Shown here one piece after another: positions 47,701-53,700 of a stretch of DNA of 64,000 nt (its first letter is position 1; each line of letters begins with the position of its first letter). Under the pieces are notes generated by a model, which had not been told where the DNA came from, ran no database searches, and was given only the letters and a program-made list of their open reading frames with translations. Both the position numbers and the translations under genes were made by a program. The DNA comes from Schistocephalus solidus (taxonomy: Eukaryota; Platyhelminthes; Cestoda; Diphyllobothriidea; Diphyllobothriidae), in assembly GCA_017591395.1 (NCBI GenBank), contig WEDG01001008.1, forward strand, positions 1 through 64,000, read 5' to 3'.

Positions 47701-47865
47701 CACCGGGCCCTGTTGTCGCAACAAAAGTTTATGGGCCTACTGCACGAACAAATTCGCAATGAACAGCAATGCTCCCACAATGCGGAAGCCGACCCGAGGC
47801 CCTTGGTCGGACCCAATACCCACCCCCTACCACCAATCGATGGAGGTCCCAAACAGGAGGAGTAA
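14692..47865 (+). CDS. CFAP57: CFAP57 (WDR65), cilia- and flagella-associated WD40/coiled-coil protein, 13 exons
   Basis: Axonemal protein of motile cilia and flagella; the family is linked to inner-arm dynein attachment. Joined exons: 14692-15156, 15193-15467, 15995-16343, 16396-16604, 18102-18268, 18427-18645, 20206-20331, 21040-21375, 23100-23873, 24590-24733, 28296-28545, 42159-42302, 47512-47865. All phases agree apart from one extra base in exon 5 and one in exon 11. The product is about 1269 residues, close to the ~1250 of the family. WD40 repeats fill residues 1-~715 (SVRIWNF-like words such as TVRIWNF, AVYEWDV, IMVWEL) and a charged coiled coil follows from ~700 ([34 protein letters not shown]). 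The start has A at -3 and the family's N-terminus. Introns range from 36 bp to 13.6 kb, the large ones filled with retroelements. Confidence 0.95.
15193..15467 (+). CDS. CFAP57: CFAP57 exon 2
   Basis: Starts VSINP after acceptor TTTCAG, only 36 bp downstream of exon 1. Encodes [12 protein letters not shown] and [15 protein letters not shown]40 material. Ends EDN plus two bases of the next codon before donor GTGAGT. Confidence 0.95.
15470..15990. other. CFAP57 intron 2
   Basis: AT-rich intron between exons 2 and 3 with no recognisable element. Confidence 0.7.
15995..16343 (+). CDS. CFAP57: CFAP57 exon 3
   Basis: The acceptor AG at 15993-15994 leaves one base to complete the split Gln codon, then QELEDESQL. 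Encodes [17 protein letters not shown] and [14 protein letters not shown]. The donor is placed at GTGTCT, phase 0. This 3' edge is less certain than the others. Confidence 0.85.
16396..16604 (+). CDS. CFAP57: CFAP57 exon 4
   Basis: Encodes [20 protein letters not shown], then [20 protein letters not shown], a canonical WD40 repeat. The acceptor is placed at TACTTAG, giving a 52 bp intron 3; an alternative acceptor at 16428 would shorten the exon by 11 codons. Ends two bases into a Lys codon before donor GTCAGT. Confidence 0.85.
16605..18101. other. CFAP57 intron 4
   Basis: 1.5 kb intron. The small overlapping frames at 16687-16928 have no domain signature. No repeat family recognised. Confidence 0.7.
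18102..18268 (+). CDS. CFAP57: CFAP57 exon 5, with a one-base frameshift
   Basis: Acceptor CTCAG; the first base completes the Lys codon, then [19 protein letters not shown]. At 18180-18184 a run of five G shifts the frame and reads into TAG. With four G the frame would continue through the [11 protein letters not shown] block of the family and reach the donor GTACTT in phase 0. Length 167 instead of the expected 166. Confidence 0.9.
18427..18645 (+). CDS. CFAP57: CFAP57 exon 6
   Basis: Starts [13 protein letters not shown] after acceptor CTCTAG. Contains [13 protein letters not shown] and [12 protein letters not shown], one complete WD40 repeat. The donor GTATTT at 18646 keeps phase 0 with exon 7; the last few residues (TLYY) are not conserved, so this edge is provisional. 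Confidence 0.85.
18646..20205. other. CFAP57 intron 6
   Basis: 1.56 kb intron. A 75-codon + strand frame at 19645-19872 starts with ATG but has no splice context fitting CFAP57 and no recognisable family, so it is probably chance. Confidence 0.6.
20206..20331 (+). CDS. CFAP57: CFAP57 exon 7
   Basis: 42 codons, [18 protein letters not shown] through [15 protein letters not shown], between acceptor TTCAACAG and donor GTGAGT. Phase 0 at both ends. Confidence 0.95.
20760..20790. repeat. (AG)n microsatellite in intron 7
   Basis: About 15 consecutive AG dinucleotides. Confidence 0.95.
21040..21375 (+). CDS. CFAP57: CFAP57 exon 8
   Basis: 112 codons after a T-rich acceptor. Encodes the last WD40 repeats ([40 protein letters not shown]) and the transition KTDLEEK into the coiled coil. 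Donor GTGAGC. Confidence 0.95.
21376..23099. other. CFAP57 intron 8
   Basis: 1.7 kb with no recognised element. A 93-codon minus-strand frame (22288-22569) has no known domain. Confidence 0.6.
23100..23873 (+). CDS. CFAP57: CFAP57 exon 9
   Basis: The largest exon, 258 codons, almost all coiled coil: [32 protein letters not shown] and [12 protein letters not shown]. Acceptor CTTTCCAG, donor GTAGGG. Glu, Lys and Leu dominate and there are no prolines. Confidence 0.97.
24590..24733 (+). CDS. CFAP57: CFAP57 exon 10
   Basis: 48 codons, [19 protein letters not shown] to [17 protein letters not shown], between acceptor CTAATAG and donor GTATGT. Too broken by stops outside the splice sites to stand alone as an ORF. 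Confidence 0.93.
25085..25400. repeat. Dispersed repeat R1 (LINE 3'-region-like) in intron 10
   Basis: Shares ordered blocks with 56190-56500: TTCGACGATTTCCAC, GGTGTCATGA with CAAGTC-type words, GGATCCCA and GGAGTGGGAGTGCCA. A more diverged copy lies at 33150-33420. At 56 kb the block lies just 3' of the zinc-finger LINE on its coding strand, so R1 is probably that LINE's 3' region; the strand would then be minus. Confidence 0.6.
27150..27306 (-). mobile_element. tRNA-derived SINE copy in intron 10
   Basis: Minus-strand order: a tRNA-like head (about 27240-27305, with A-box-like TTAATGGTTAGAG and B-box-like GGGTTCAAGCC), then the hammerhead segment, then a CTTGTCTTTGT tail. The most diverged of the well-preserved copies. 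Confidence 0.85.
27174..27218 (-). ncRNA. Hammerhead ribozyme, SINE family, copy 1
   Basis: Core CUGAUGA and GAAA intact, helix I GACUGG/CCAGUC perfect (6 bp). Helix II has GGUU/AGCC with one G-U pair. Helix III is reduced to two pairs (AU/AU) because AUGG/CCAU became AUAG/GCAU. Cleavage triplet AUU retained. Confidence 0.65.
27553..28073 (-). other. Two abutting minus-strand ORFs, unrecognised
   Basis: A 99-residue frame (28073 down to 27774) stops at TAA, which overlaps the ATG of a second 73-residue frame (27774 down to 27553) in the words TAATG. Both have a balanced, protein-like composition (for example [19 protein letters not shown] and [17 protein letters not shown]). They could be one decayed gene or retroelement product split by a one-base shift. 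I recognise no family. They lie antisense in CFAP57 intron 10, just before exon 11. Confidence 0.3.
28296..28545 (+). CDS. CFAP57: CFAP57 exon 11, with a one-base frameshift
   Basis: [20 protein letters not shown] through [20 protein letters not shown]. At 28487-28491 a run of five A breaks the frame. With one fewer A the frame would continue [18 protein letters not shown] to donor GTAAGC. The exon is 250 bases where 249 would keep phase. The match to the family before and after the run is clear. Confidence 0.9.
28546..31089. other. CFAP57 intron 11, left part
   Basis: No gene recognised. Contains short frames only, plus a CCTAACC-rich patch near 30350-30475. Confidence 0.5.
30350..30475. 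repeat. CCTAACC-rich repeat, copy 1
   Basis: Words such as CAACCCTAATAACAATCCTAA and CCTTACCCATT are followed by GGAATTAAGCGTATAGCCAC. The 31800-31975 block has the same layout: CTAACCC-rich, then GGAATTTAGCGCAAAGCCAC. Confidence 0.5.
31108..31262 (-). mobile_element. tRNA-derived SINE copy in intron 11
   Basis: Minus strand: a decayed tRNA-like head (about 31185-31262), then the hammerhead segment and the tail words GGTCTTGGTCGG. The tRNA part has lost most of its A and B boxes, so it is probably an old copy. Confidence 0.75.
31128..31172 (-). ncRNA. Hammerhead ribozyme, SINE family, copy 2
   Basis: Core reads CUGACGA, allowed because position 7 is free. Here helix II is a perfect 5 bp UGGCU/AGCCA, where most copies have a C-A mismatch at the base. 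Helix I GACUUG/CCAGUC has one mismatch at the second pair. Helix III AUGG/CCAU and the AUU site are intact. Confidence 0.7.
31800..31975. repeat. CCTAACC-rich repeat, copy 2
   Basis: Contains CCCTAACCCTCACCCAACCC and GTTAACCCTAAAAATAACCC, then the GGAATTTAGCG block shared with 30350-30475. It resembles the reverse complement of TTAGGG but is irregular. Confidence 0.55.
31990..32004. repeat. (G)n homopolymer
   Basis: A run of about 15 G, flanked by TT on both sides. Confidence 0.95.
32005..33149. other. Intron 11 spacer
   Basis: No gene or recognised repeat. Opposite-strand frames at 32787-33209 overlap one another without domain signatures. Confidence 0.4.
33150..33420. repeat. Dispersed repeat R1, diverged copy
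   Basis: Shares CAGTTCGA, the GGACGGT-AACTTG block, CTCCGTTC/GTCCAG-type words, GGTGTCAGGACAGGGTCAA and CCACCTGCG with the copies at 25085 and 56190, in the same order and orientation. Confidence 0.5.
33690..34290 (-). mobile_element. Fragment matching the 5' region of the zinc-finger LINE
   Basis: Ordered similarity to 59980-60420: ATCTGCGAGCCAC, TTTTCTAGCCCC, GCAGTATTGTTCCC, then GCCTGCCGGTCGAGGTGGTTA and GGAATGTGGCCG, and CAGCCACC-like words. That stretch lies 5' of the endonuclease in the 56-60 kb element, so this is a detached 5' region. No coding capacity. Confidence 0.55.
35264..35615 (-). repeat. 3' LTR of the Gypsy element
   Basis: About 350 bp, shared with 39767-40115, including GGCAAAAAAGAACGTACGAG, CGACTGGCCGTCCGACGTAA and GATCGATAGTAGATTGTGGG. 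Boundaries are approximate; the low-coordinate end is uncertain by about 10 bp. Confidence 0.88.
35632..36771 (-). pseudogene. Gypsy integrase
   Basis: Inserts the element's cDNA. The 167-residue frame 36268-36771 has the zinc-binding end ([20 protein letters not shown], ending CTQC) and the catalytic core. VHIEYA replaces the usual first catalytic Asp with Glu, VRDNGGQF keeps the second Asp, and the QVE word after a frame change is the likely Glu. The C-terminal part ([10 protein letters not shown], then GSD and VHHANQFKC) is in other frames down to 35632. Multiple breaks. Confidence 0.85.
36850..37480 (-). pseudogene. Gypsy RNase H
   Basis: Degrades RNA in the RNA-DNA hybrid. Recognisable words are [15 protein letters not shown]-like and [20 protein letters not shown], then [11 protein letters not shown] in the connection. 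They fall in three frames. Confidence 0.75.
37490..38260 (-). pseudogene. Gypsy reverse transcriptase
   Basis: Palm blocks: [29 protein letters not shown], then [20 protein letters not shown]. In the catalytic box the tyrosine codon before LDDIIV is TAG (37802-37804), so the polymerase is cut at its active site. The thumb block [16 protein letters not shown] follows in frame 37494-37742. Confidence 0.88.
38360..38740 (-). pseudogene. Gypsy aspartic protease
   Basis: Processes the Gag-Pol polyprotein. The minus strand near 38630-38730 encodes [20 protein letters not shown]. The catalytic triplet is DSA where DTA or DTG is usual, and IGRP follows. The frame 38359-38619 continues with [20 protein letters not shown]. 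Confidence 0.75.
38863..38952 (-). other. Gag nucleocapsid zinc knuckles
   Basis: Minus-strand reading gives a second knuckle with full C-x2-C-x4-H-x4-C spacing ([14 protein letters not shown]), preceded by the [10 protein letters not shown] half of a first knuckle whose leading Cys is lost to a frameshift. They bind genomic RNA during packaging in this family. Confidence 0.85.
39090..39756 (-). pseudogene. Gypsy Gag capsid region
   Basis: Starts at ATG (39756 on the minus strand), [20 protein letters not shown], about 10 bases inside the 5' LTR edge. After frame changes, [32 protein letters not shown] and NRGCENFKL form a capsid-like block (39253-39444). At least three breaks. Confidence 0.85.
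39767..40115 (-). repeat. 5' LTR of the Gypsy element
   Basis: Matches 35264-35615 over its whole length. It begins TGTAAGGAG on the minus strand; its inner edge abuts the Gag leader. No canonical tRNA primer-binding site was identified in the few bases between LTR and Gag. Confidence 0.88.
40116..42158. other. Intron 11, right part
   Basis: No supported gene. A 122-codon + strand frame (40216-40584) and others lack known domains. Cytosine-rich and mixed-composition DNA. Confidence 0.45.
42159..42302 (+). CDS. CFAP57: CFAP57 exon 12
   Basis: 48 codons, [20 protein letters not shown] to [12 protein letters not shown], between acceptor ACCAACAG and donor GTAAGA. It lies 13.6 kb downstream of exon 11, beyond the Gypsy element. 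Confidence 0.95.
42985..42996. repeat. (G)n run
   Basis: 12 G followed by CAGGGGCAGGGGC, next to the end of the Penelope-like fragment. Confidence 0.9.
43010..43689 (-). mobile_element. Penelope-like element 3' fragment with GIY-YIG endonuclease
   Basis: Minus strand, 5' to 3': [20 protein letters not shown] (43601-43680), a linker with [16 protein letters not shown], then the GIY-YIG module. The module has [10 protein letters not shown] followed by [13 protein letters not shown] and [15 protein letters not shown] words and ends ELIEAW near 43100-43270. PLEs use this nuclease for target-primed insertion. The reverse transcriptase is missing: the fragment starts where the + strand copy begins. 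Confidence 0.8.
43690..45050 (+). mobile_element. Penelope-like element: reverse transcriptase and GIY-YIG endonuclease
   Basis: A 189-residue frame (43738-44307) carries the PLE reverse transcriptase: [26 protein letters not shown] (the catalytic Asp expected near VVTSLS is not seen, where families have a VSLFTN-type block), then [20 protein letters not shown] and [10 protein letters not shown] with N where a D is usual. A stop at 44306 is followed by [31 protein letters not shown], then the endonuclease [12 protein letters not shown] with a stop in the GRML region. It is in the CFAP57 sense direction in intron 12 and is inactive. Confidence 0.85.
45051..47511. other. CFAP57 intron 12, right part
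   Basis: AT-rich and without recognised coding, apart from the dispersed repeat at 46555-46840. Confidence 0.5.
46555..46840. repeat. Dispersed repeat R2, copy 1
   Basis: About 285 bp similar to 49205-49490: CATGTGAATTACACTTCTGC, TAGGCTTTTGATGTTAGA, AAGCTCAAATG, CCTTCGCAC, GACTGTAATTT and CTTTATGGC. Family unknown. Confidence 0.7.
47512..47865 (+). CDS. CFAP57: CFAP57 exon 13 and stop codon
   Basis: Starts [17 protein letters not shown] after acceptor TTTTTAG and continues the coiled coil (RIRDLEATL). It ends in a poorly conserved proline-rich tail, [13 protein letters not shown], with stop TAA at 47863-47865. Confidence 0.95.
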   Translation, partial: ENVNLIEEINKLRAELKLGRNRIRDLEATLGINRRQGEAARKVLERIVGRRPNPVIVQELEEAHRALLSQQKFMGLLHEQIRNEQQCSHNAEADPRPLVGPNTHPLPPIDGGPKQEE

Positions 47866-48247
47866 TCATTTCCTAAAATTGAACTGACTGATGGTGGGCA
47901 ACCTAGCCTCACGCTCACCGACGCAGTCTGCTTGTCATTGAACACCAGCATCTGTTACCCGTGCGTTAACATTTTCACACCACGTGGACAAAGTTCAAAG
48001 ATACGGGAAGCAGATGGACCACTGCAATCTTATAAATTCTCTGTTCAACGAAAGAAACCTTCCGCTTAAGAGGGAGAGGCGAATTAGACAGGAACGTTGA
48101 ATTGAACATAGTATTGCAGCTTTCTCCCAAGTAACCTTGAACTCATATGACTGCTGTACATTTAACAAGGCAACAACTATACGTTATTTGGACTGTGATG
48201 CTGATGTGAAGGGCACACGTACACGATGTGTGGCTGAAGTTAATGGA

Positions 48248-48253
48248 AATAAA
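48248..48253 (+). promoter_or_regulatory. Candidate polyadenylation signal for CFAP57
   Basis: AATAAA about 385 bases after the CFAP57 stop. Position fits a 3' UTR end, but AATAAA is common in such AT-rich DNA. Confidence 0.3.
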
Positions 48254-48429
48254 TAGGTACTTTTTAGACTCTGCTTTACCCCACATCCTTGTATGTGTTG
48301 TTTGATTTCGCACAAATTATAATGTTCACAAATATATTTGACGGAACCTGCGTTCCTGAACTTTGTAAATGCTGAACTTCCGCTTACAAGAAATAAACTA
48401 AGTTTAGAATTGCCAAATCGCTCCAAGGA

Positions 48430-49204
48430 ATCGACAGCAAAGGCAGGGTCAACAGTACATTAACTTACAAATGACTCTAAAGACATTATTGCTACAGTAA
48501 TAGAGGTTCCTGAATAACGTGTTGCTGTGGTGACAATTAACTTTTCCTTTTCAAAGTTACCGCATTTCAGTTGGCCAGTTAAAACCCCATTATCTGCGTC
48601 AAAGCTCTCTTTCTCGCCACGGAAACCTACTGGTTTAGACCTGAAAATACAGTTAGGAAACATCTCCCCAAGAAACCGATTTTAAGGCCTTGGCGAAGAT
48701 AGTAAAGGGTACTTTATGTCCATCCTGGTACCGGCTGATACTACTATCTGAACATGTTTATTAAGAATATGGTTCCCTAATTCTGCCTACTTCGCAAAAC
48801 CTAATCGAATAAAGCTGAACGAAAGGAGCCAGAATCGTAGGAATTGAAAAAGACAAAATATAAATTGGCTCTGCTAGTCTAGAAAATTTTCATTGCATCT
48901 ACTCACTCTTTTCGGCCCCATCCACTTGAGCCCGCTGTGTCAAAAGATAGTCAAGCAATTTGAAAGCGAGGTGAGGTGCATTGGCTGGCAAGGCTAACCA
49001 GCCCGTCTACGCATTTCACACAAGCAAACACCAACAAGGGGGACTCCGATGTCAGTTGAGTGGGAGTACCATGTAGGCCGCATTAAGAAAGGGTCATTTC
49101 AGCCTGACTCTCTGTTCTGCGCAAACTGTGTTATCTCGTCGGCTGGCAGCCTTCCAAGCCACGGCTCTTAGGGCGAAGTAATGGGTTAGAAGGGTATATT
49201 TCTT
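48430..49204. other. Downstream of CFAP57
   Basis: No gene. The part at 48955-49180 resembles 56390-56610 (GGAGTGGGAGTGCC-like block, CCGCATTAAGAAAG, TTCCAAGCCACGG), a piece of the R1/LINE 3' region. Confidence 0.45.
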
Positions 49205-49490
49205 CTACTCATGAACATGTGAATGCTTCTGCATTTAGATGCGAGTTAAAACTTCTCGGCAATGCAAATTTAGCGGGATAGTTAACGATTTACTAGGCTT
49301 TTGATGTAAGATCTCGATGCAAAAACCTGGACGCGTCAGGATCTGAGGGGCCGGGCATTTACGCATCCAAAAGTTGATCACTAAAAAGCTCAAATGAGCC
49401 TTCGCACAGAATGGATTGTAATTTTTAGACTGAACAAGGAAGATATTGGGTGGGCACTTTATGGCGCATTCTGCAGCCGAAGTTTTCACA
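49205..49490. repeat. Dispersed repeat R2, copy 2
   Basis: Second copy of the repeat at 46555-46840, same orientation. A 170-codon minus-strand frame (49235-49747) runs through it; most of that frame's C-terminal half lies inside the repeat. Product unrecognised. Confidence 0.65.
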
Positions 49491-51378
49491 AGGGTGTCAA
49501 ATGAATGATTCAAGTCTGCCAAAATCCCAAAAAGCGTACGTGCCTTTGTTCGTATGAAGGAACTCCTCGTGTTTATAAAATGTTTTACAGGGTAGGAGTT
49601 GGGTTGCTTCATTTCAAATTCAGGTAAAAAAATTAAAAAATACATTTCCCATAAAACGAGTACGGGAAAAGATGTATTGATGCAGTGGGAGTTACGGAAA
49701 AGACTGAGACCATTCTCAGTCGAACGTATGAACATATACGGATGCATACAATAACCATTCTGGAACAGAGACCTTACTTACAGTGTGTGGTACAACGTAT
49801 GAATTGCTGTGCTTAGTAGGGAGTAATCGGTTCATGGTTATTTTTTTGGGTCGATTTGCAACGTAAATGTTTTTGAGGGAGAATTTAAAAAATCGCAGAA
49901 CAATTTTGGTTAGAAGCCAAAGTGTCTTTATATGAAATTAATTTTTACGCTGCCAAGTGTCACTGCCCAAGGCAATATGTTTTCGCGCGCTGAACTCTGA
50001 AAAAACCTTCATACGAAGGTAAAACGTTTACAGCAAGTGCCTTCGCTTCAAACTACCCGGGCTTTTAAATGCTTTCGAATGGAATCTACAGGTAAGCTGT
50101 GTTAATTTTACGTAACTAAGGAAGTTTACCTTCCTCAAATCCAACGTATCGCTTGCGCTAGGGATGATAACGTTCCGTGTCACGCAGGTCAAATGCGCTA
50201 GCTAATGGCTAATCAGGCAGCGTGACACAACCTTCTGCTTACATCCAGCATATGAACAAAGTGCTCATAAGGTTCTTTCTAAAGTGCATGCTTGGAGCCC
50301 AGCAGGACAAAAATATATCGAAAGCTTTTCATTCAAGTGTGAAGAGTACATTCAAAAGCAAGCATGCTTGCAAGCTGCATTTACTGGCATATGGACCAAA
50401 AACTAACGGACGAAAAATGTACTAGGTGCTCGGAAACTTATTTATGCTCGTCTCATCTTACGTTTCAGGTCTCTTTTTTAAAAACCAAAGAGGTCAACTG
50501 CGTAGGTAGCTTTCGTCTGTTGGCTAACTGCTGACTTCGTAGTTAACTTTGCGGTTCGGATTCCTTGTGTTGGATCCAGCTGCACGAAAGCATTTCACTG
50601 GAGTTACCACACTAATTTCAGCCTGCCGTCACAGGGCAGGAACTTAAGTCCGAGTAAATGGAAATAGCAGTGACCTATCGGATGGCATGTGCGTCACGTC
50701 TGTGTTCTCACATAACCTTGACTAGGGTACGTGGTGATTGGGGGGCTTTTTCAGTAAGCACTGACAGACTTTCCGTGTCATAGCGGGTCTCAGTCATGTA
50801 CTGTACTACATTAATAAAACTGCGGCGTTGACGATGGTCGCCCCTTTCTTGTCGATTGCGATTGTTCGACCAAGACGAAATCGGTCAGATTATCATCTCC
50901 CTGGCGTGCGTCTCTGGCTGGCGATGGCGTCAACCTTGGAAGCTTAAGGCATGGCGAAAAGTGCCCTTGAGCTCATCTCTGGCTCGGCAGTCTTTGGTCC
51001 GCTGGAATAGAATGCCGGCTGGCCAAAGTTGCTTTGAAGAATACAATTGATCGGCCATTTGTGTTGCAGCCAACTTACGCTGTGGATCCATCTGGATCAG
51101 TTATGCTGAATATCGTCCTAACTAGTACGAAGATCTGCTCTGCCTGAAACTTCTGCAACCTTCGAAAATATTTTAAAAATGCTAGCAGTGAAATTCTGCA
51201 TCCAAGTTTTTCCACCACATTGGTGATTTTCGCTGATTTACAAATCCAGGCTCGTATACCACCCTTGTCATATCATTTTGAATAAGAGTATATTCAAAAG
51301 TTTTTAATGAAAATACTGTCAGGAATATGCAATGAAGATGAAGGCACTTGGTATGATGAATAAACAAGCCTTAATTTC
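49491..51378. other. No gene recognised
   Basis: AT-rich DNA. Frames at 50222-50425 and 50856-51050 show no domain. Confidence 0.45.
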
Positions 51379-51393
51379 ATATATATATATATA
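51379..51393. repeat. (TA)n at the left edge of the SINE array
   Basis: Short TA run directly before the first unit. Confidence 0.9.
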
Positions 51394-51533
51394 CGATTGT
51401 GTGCGACTCACCAATCTGCTTAAGGAACATTTATGTTTCGTTGTGCCCTGGAACTCAGACTAGAGCCCTCACAGGCGGTCGCATAGCGACGTGTAGCATG
51501 TGTTGATAATGTGGAACCGACAAAGACAAGGGA

Positions 51534-51578
51534 GACCGGAATGGCCATTTCTGGCTTATTAGCCGTCATCAGCAAGTC
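51534..51578 (-). ncRNA. Hammerhead ribozyme, SINE family, copy 3
   Basis: Core and helix III intact. Helix I GACUUG/CCGGUC has one mismatch and one U-G pair, the weakest helix I of the array. Confidence 0.7.
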
Positions 51579-51842
51579 ATACCCAATCCCAGGTGTGGAT
51601 CACCCGGGATTCGAACCCGCGACCTTTGGTAATTGAGTGTAACACTCTACCATTGAGCCACGGGCCCGTTGTTTTGTCGGTTGCGATCGGGAATATGGAC
51701 TATGAAAGTGTGGTGTTCACCGATCTGGTTATGGAACACTGATGTTCCGCTGTGCCTTGGAGCTCACTTTAGAGCCCTCGCGGGCAGTCACATAGCGACT
51801 TGAGATATATGTTGATAAGATGGAACCGACAAAGACAAGGGA

Positions 51843-51887
51843 GACCGGAATGGCCATTTCTGGCTTATTAGCCGTCATCAGCCAGTC
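51843..51887 (-). ncRNA. Hammerhead ribozyme, SINE family, copy 4
   Basis: Helix I GACUGG/CCGGUC (6 pairs, one U-G), core CUGAUGA, helix II GGCU/AGCC closing AAUA with a C-A mismatch at its base, GAAA, helix III AUGG/CCAU without loop, predicted cleavage after AUU. Confidence 0.8.
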
Positions 51888-52152
51888 ATACCCAATCCCA
51901 TGTGTGGATCAACCCGGGATTCGAACGCGCGACCTTTGGTCATTGAGTGTAACACTCTACCATTGAGCCACGGGCCCGTTGTTTTGTCGGTTGCGATCGG
52001 GAATATGGACTATGAAAGTGTGGTGTTCACCGATCTGGTTATGGAACACTGATGTTCCGCTGTGCCTTGGAGCTCACTTTAGAGCCCTCGCGGGCAGTCA
52101 CATAGCGACTTGAGATATATGTTGATAAGATGGAACCGACAAAGACAAGGGA

Positions 52153-52197
52153 GACCGGAATGGCCATTTCTGGCTTATTAGCCGTCATCAGCCAGTC
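52153..52197 (-). ncRNA. Hammerhead ribozyme, SINE family, copy 5
   Basis: Same ribozyme sequence as copy 4, 310 bp further along. Confidence 0.8.
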
Positions 52198-52461
52198 ATA
52201 CCCAATCCCATGTGTGGATCAACCGGGATTCGAACGCGCGACCTTTGGTCATTGAGTGTAACACTCTACCATTGAGCCACGGGCCCGTTGTTTTGTCGGT
52301 TGCGATCGGGAATATGGACTATGAAAGTGTGGTGTTCACCGATCTGGTTATGGAACACTGATGTTTCGCTGTGCCTTGGAGCTCACTTTAGAGCCCTCGC
52401 GGGCAGTCACATAGCGACTTGAGATATATGTTGATAAGATGGAACCGACAAAGACAAGGGA

Positions 52462-52506
52462 GACCGGAATGGCCATTTCTGGCTTATTAGCCGTCATCAG
52501 CCAGTC
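52462..52506 (-). ncRNA. Hammerhead ribozyme, SINE family, copy 6
   Basis: Same ribozyme sequence as copy 4, 309 bp after copy 5. Confidence 0.8.
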
Positions 52507-52722
52507 ATACCCAATCCCATGTGTGGATCAACCGGGATTCGAACGCGCGACCTTTGGTCATTGAGTGTAACACTCTACCATTGAGCCACGGGCCCGTTGT
52601 TTTGTCGGTTGCGATCGGGAATATGGACTATGAAAGTGTGGTGTTCACCGATCTGGTTAAGGAACACTGATGTTCCGCTGTGCCTTGGAGCTCACTTTAG
52701 AGCCCTCGCGGGCAGTCGCATA

Positions 52723-52726
<4 letters not shown>

Positions 52727-52770
<44 letters not shown>
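52727..52770. repeat. (TA)n between SINE arrays
   Basis: About 22 TA units, cutting the array in mid-unit. Confidence 0.95.
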
Positions 52771-52774
<4 letters not shown>

Positions 52775-52996
52775 GTGTGTGGCTCACCGATCTGCTTAAG
52801 GAACATTTATGTTCCGTTGTGCCCTGGAACTCAGACTAGAGTACTCACAGGCAGTCGCATAGCGACGTGTAGCATATGTTGATAATTTGGAACCGACAAA
52901 GACAAGGGAGACCGGAATGGCCATTTCTGGCTTATTAGCCGTCATCAGCCAGTCATACCCAATCCCAAGTGTGGAACACCTGGGATTCGAACCCGC
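52771..52996 (-). mobile_element. Partial SINE unit, left arm of an inverted pair
   Basis: Minus-strand unit cut inside the tRNA-like head: only the B-box side (GGGTTCGAATCCCAGG) remains at 52980-52996. It is the reverse complement of 53005-53206. Confidence 0.9.
52910..52954 (-). ncRNA. Hammerhead ribozyme, SINE family, copy 7
   Basis: Same ribozyme sequence as copy 4. It lies head to head with copy 8. Confidence 0.78.
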
Positions 52997-53019
52997 TTGG
53001 AACACTTGGGATTGGGTAT

Positions 53020-53064
53020 GACTGGCTGATGACGGCTAATAAGCCAGAAATGGCCATTCCGGTC
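53020..53064 (+). ncRNA. Hammerhead ribozyme, SINE family, copy 8
   Basis: Helix I GACUGG at 53020-53025 with CCGGUC at 53059-53064, core CUGAUGA at 53026-53032. Predicted cleavage after 53058. Confidence 0.8.
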
Positions 53065-53237
53065 TCCCTTGTCTTTGTCGGTTCCAAATTATCAACATAT
53101 GCTACACGTCGCTATGCGACTGCCTGTGAGTACTCTAGTCTGAGTTCCAGGGCACAACGGAACATAAATGTTCCTTAAGCAGATCGGTGAGCCACACACT
53201 TTCATCATATTCCCGATCGCAACCGACAAAGCAACGA

Positions 53238-53309
53238 GCCCGTGGCTCAATGGTAGAGCGTTCGACTCAAATACCAAAGGTCGCGGGTTCGAATCCCAGG
53301 TGTTCCACA
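53238..53309 (+). promoter_or_regulatory. tRNA-like head with internal Pol III A and B boxes
   Basis: A 72 bp tRNA-related sequence with intact A box (53243-53253) and B box (53286-53296), the only intact promoter type seen in the repeat. It ends 15 bp before the hammerhead's helix I, so a Pol III transcript starting here would contain the ribozyme. I treat it as a SINE promoter, not a functional tRNA gene, because it recurs within every full unit. Confidence 0.8.
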
Positions 53310-53324
53310 CTTGGGATTGGGTAT

Positions 53325-53369
53325 GACTGGCTGATGACGGCTAATAAGCCAGAAATGGCCATTCCGGTC
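53325..53369 (+). ncRNA. Hammerhead ribozyme, SINE family, copy 9
   Basis: Best-placed copy: complete Pol III boxes directly upstream and another unit downstream. Predicted cleavage after 53363, 305 bases from the site in copy 8. Confidence 0.82.
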
Positions 53370-53542
53370 TCCCTTGTCTTTGTCGGTTCCAAATTATCAA
53401 CATATGCTACACGTCGCTATGCGACTGCCTGTGAGTACTCTAGTCTGAGTTCCAGGGCACAACGGAACATAAATGTTCCTTAAGCAGATCGGTGAGCCAC
53501 ACACTTTCATCATATTCCCGATCGCAACCGACAAAGCAACGA

Positions 53543-53614
53543 GCCCGTGGCTCAATGGTAGAGCGTTCGACTCAAATACCAAAGGTCGCGGGTTCGAATC
53601 CCAGGTGTTCCACA
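53543..53614 (+). promoter_or_regulatory. Second tRNA-like head with A and B boxes
   Basis: Identical in its boxes to the head at 53238-53309. Confidence 0.8.
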
Positions 53615-53629
53615 CTTGGGATTGGGTAT

Positions 53630-53674
53630 GACTGGCTGATGACGGCTAATAAGCCAGAAATGGCCATTCCGGTC
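53630..53674 (+). ncRNA. Hammerhead ribozyme, SINE family, copy 10
   Basis: Same ribozyme sequence as copy 9. Predicted cleavage after 53668; the unit downstream is cut off by (TA)n. Confidence 0.8.
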
Positions 53675-53700
53675 TCCCTTGTCTTTGTCGGTTCCAAATT

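Larger units (their letters stand above)
51394..52726 (-). mobile_element. Tandem array of 309-310 bp tRNA-derived SINE units
   Basis: Four hammerhead-bearing units in direct repeat, with the landmark ACCGACAAAGACAAGGG at 51516, 51825, 52135 and 52444 (periods 309, 310, 309). Minus-strand order in a unit: GATCGGTGA-type leader, tRNA-like head with A box TGGCTCAATGG and B box GGTTCGAATCC (or GCGTTCGAATCC variant), hammerhead, then CCTTGTCTTTGTCGGTTCC. The middle units are nearly identical, which suggests recent amplification or gene conversion. A (TA)n tract ends the array. Confidence 0.92.

Noticed and set aside
53238..53614. Functional tRNA genes
   Set aside because: A and B boxes are good, but the sequence recurs in every repeat unit in both orientations with the same 3' continuation, which marks a SINE head. 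I could not form a confident anticodon arm.
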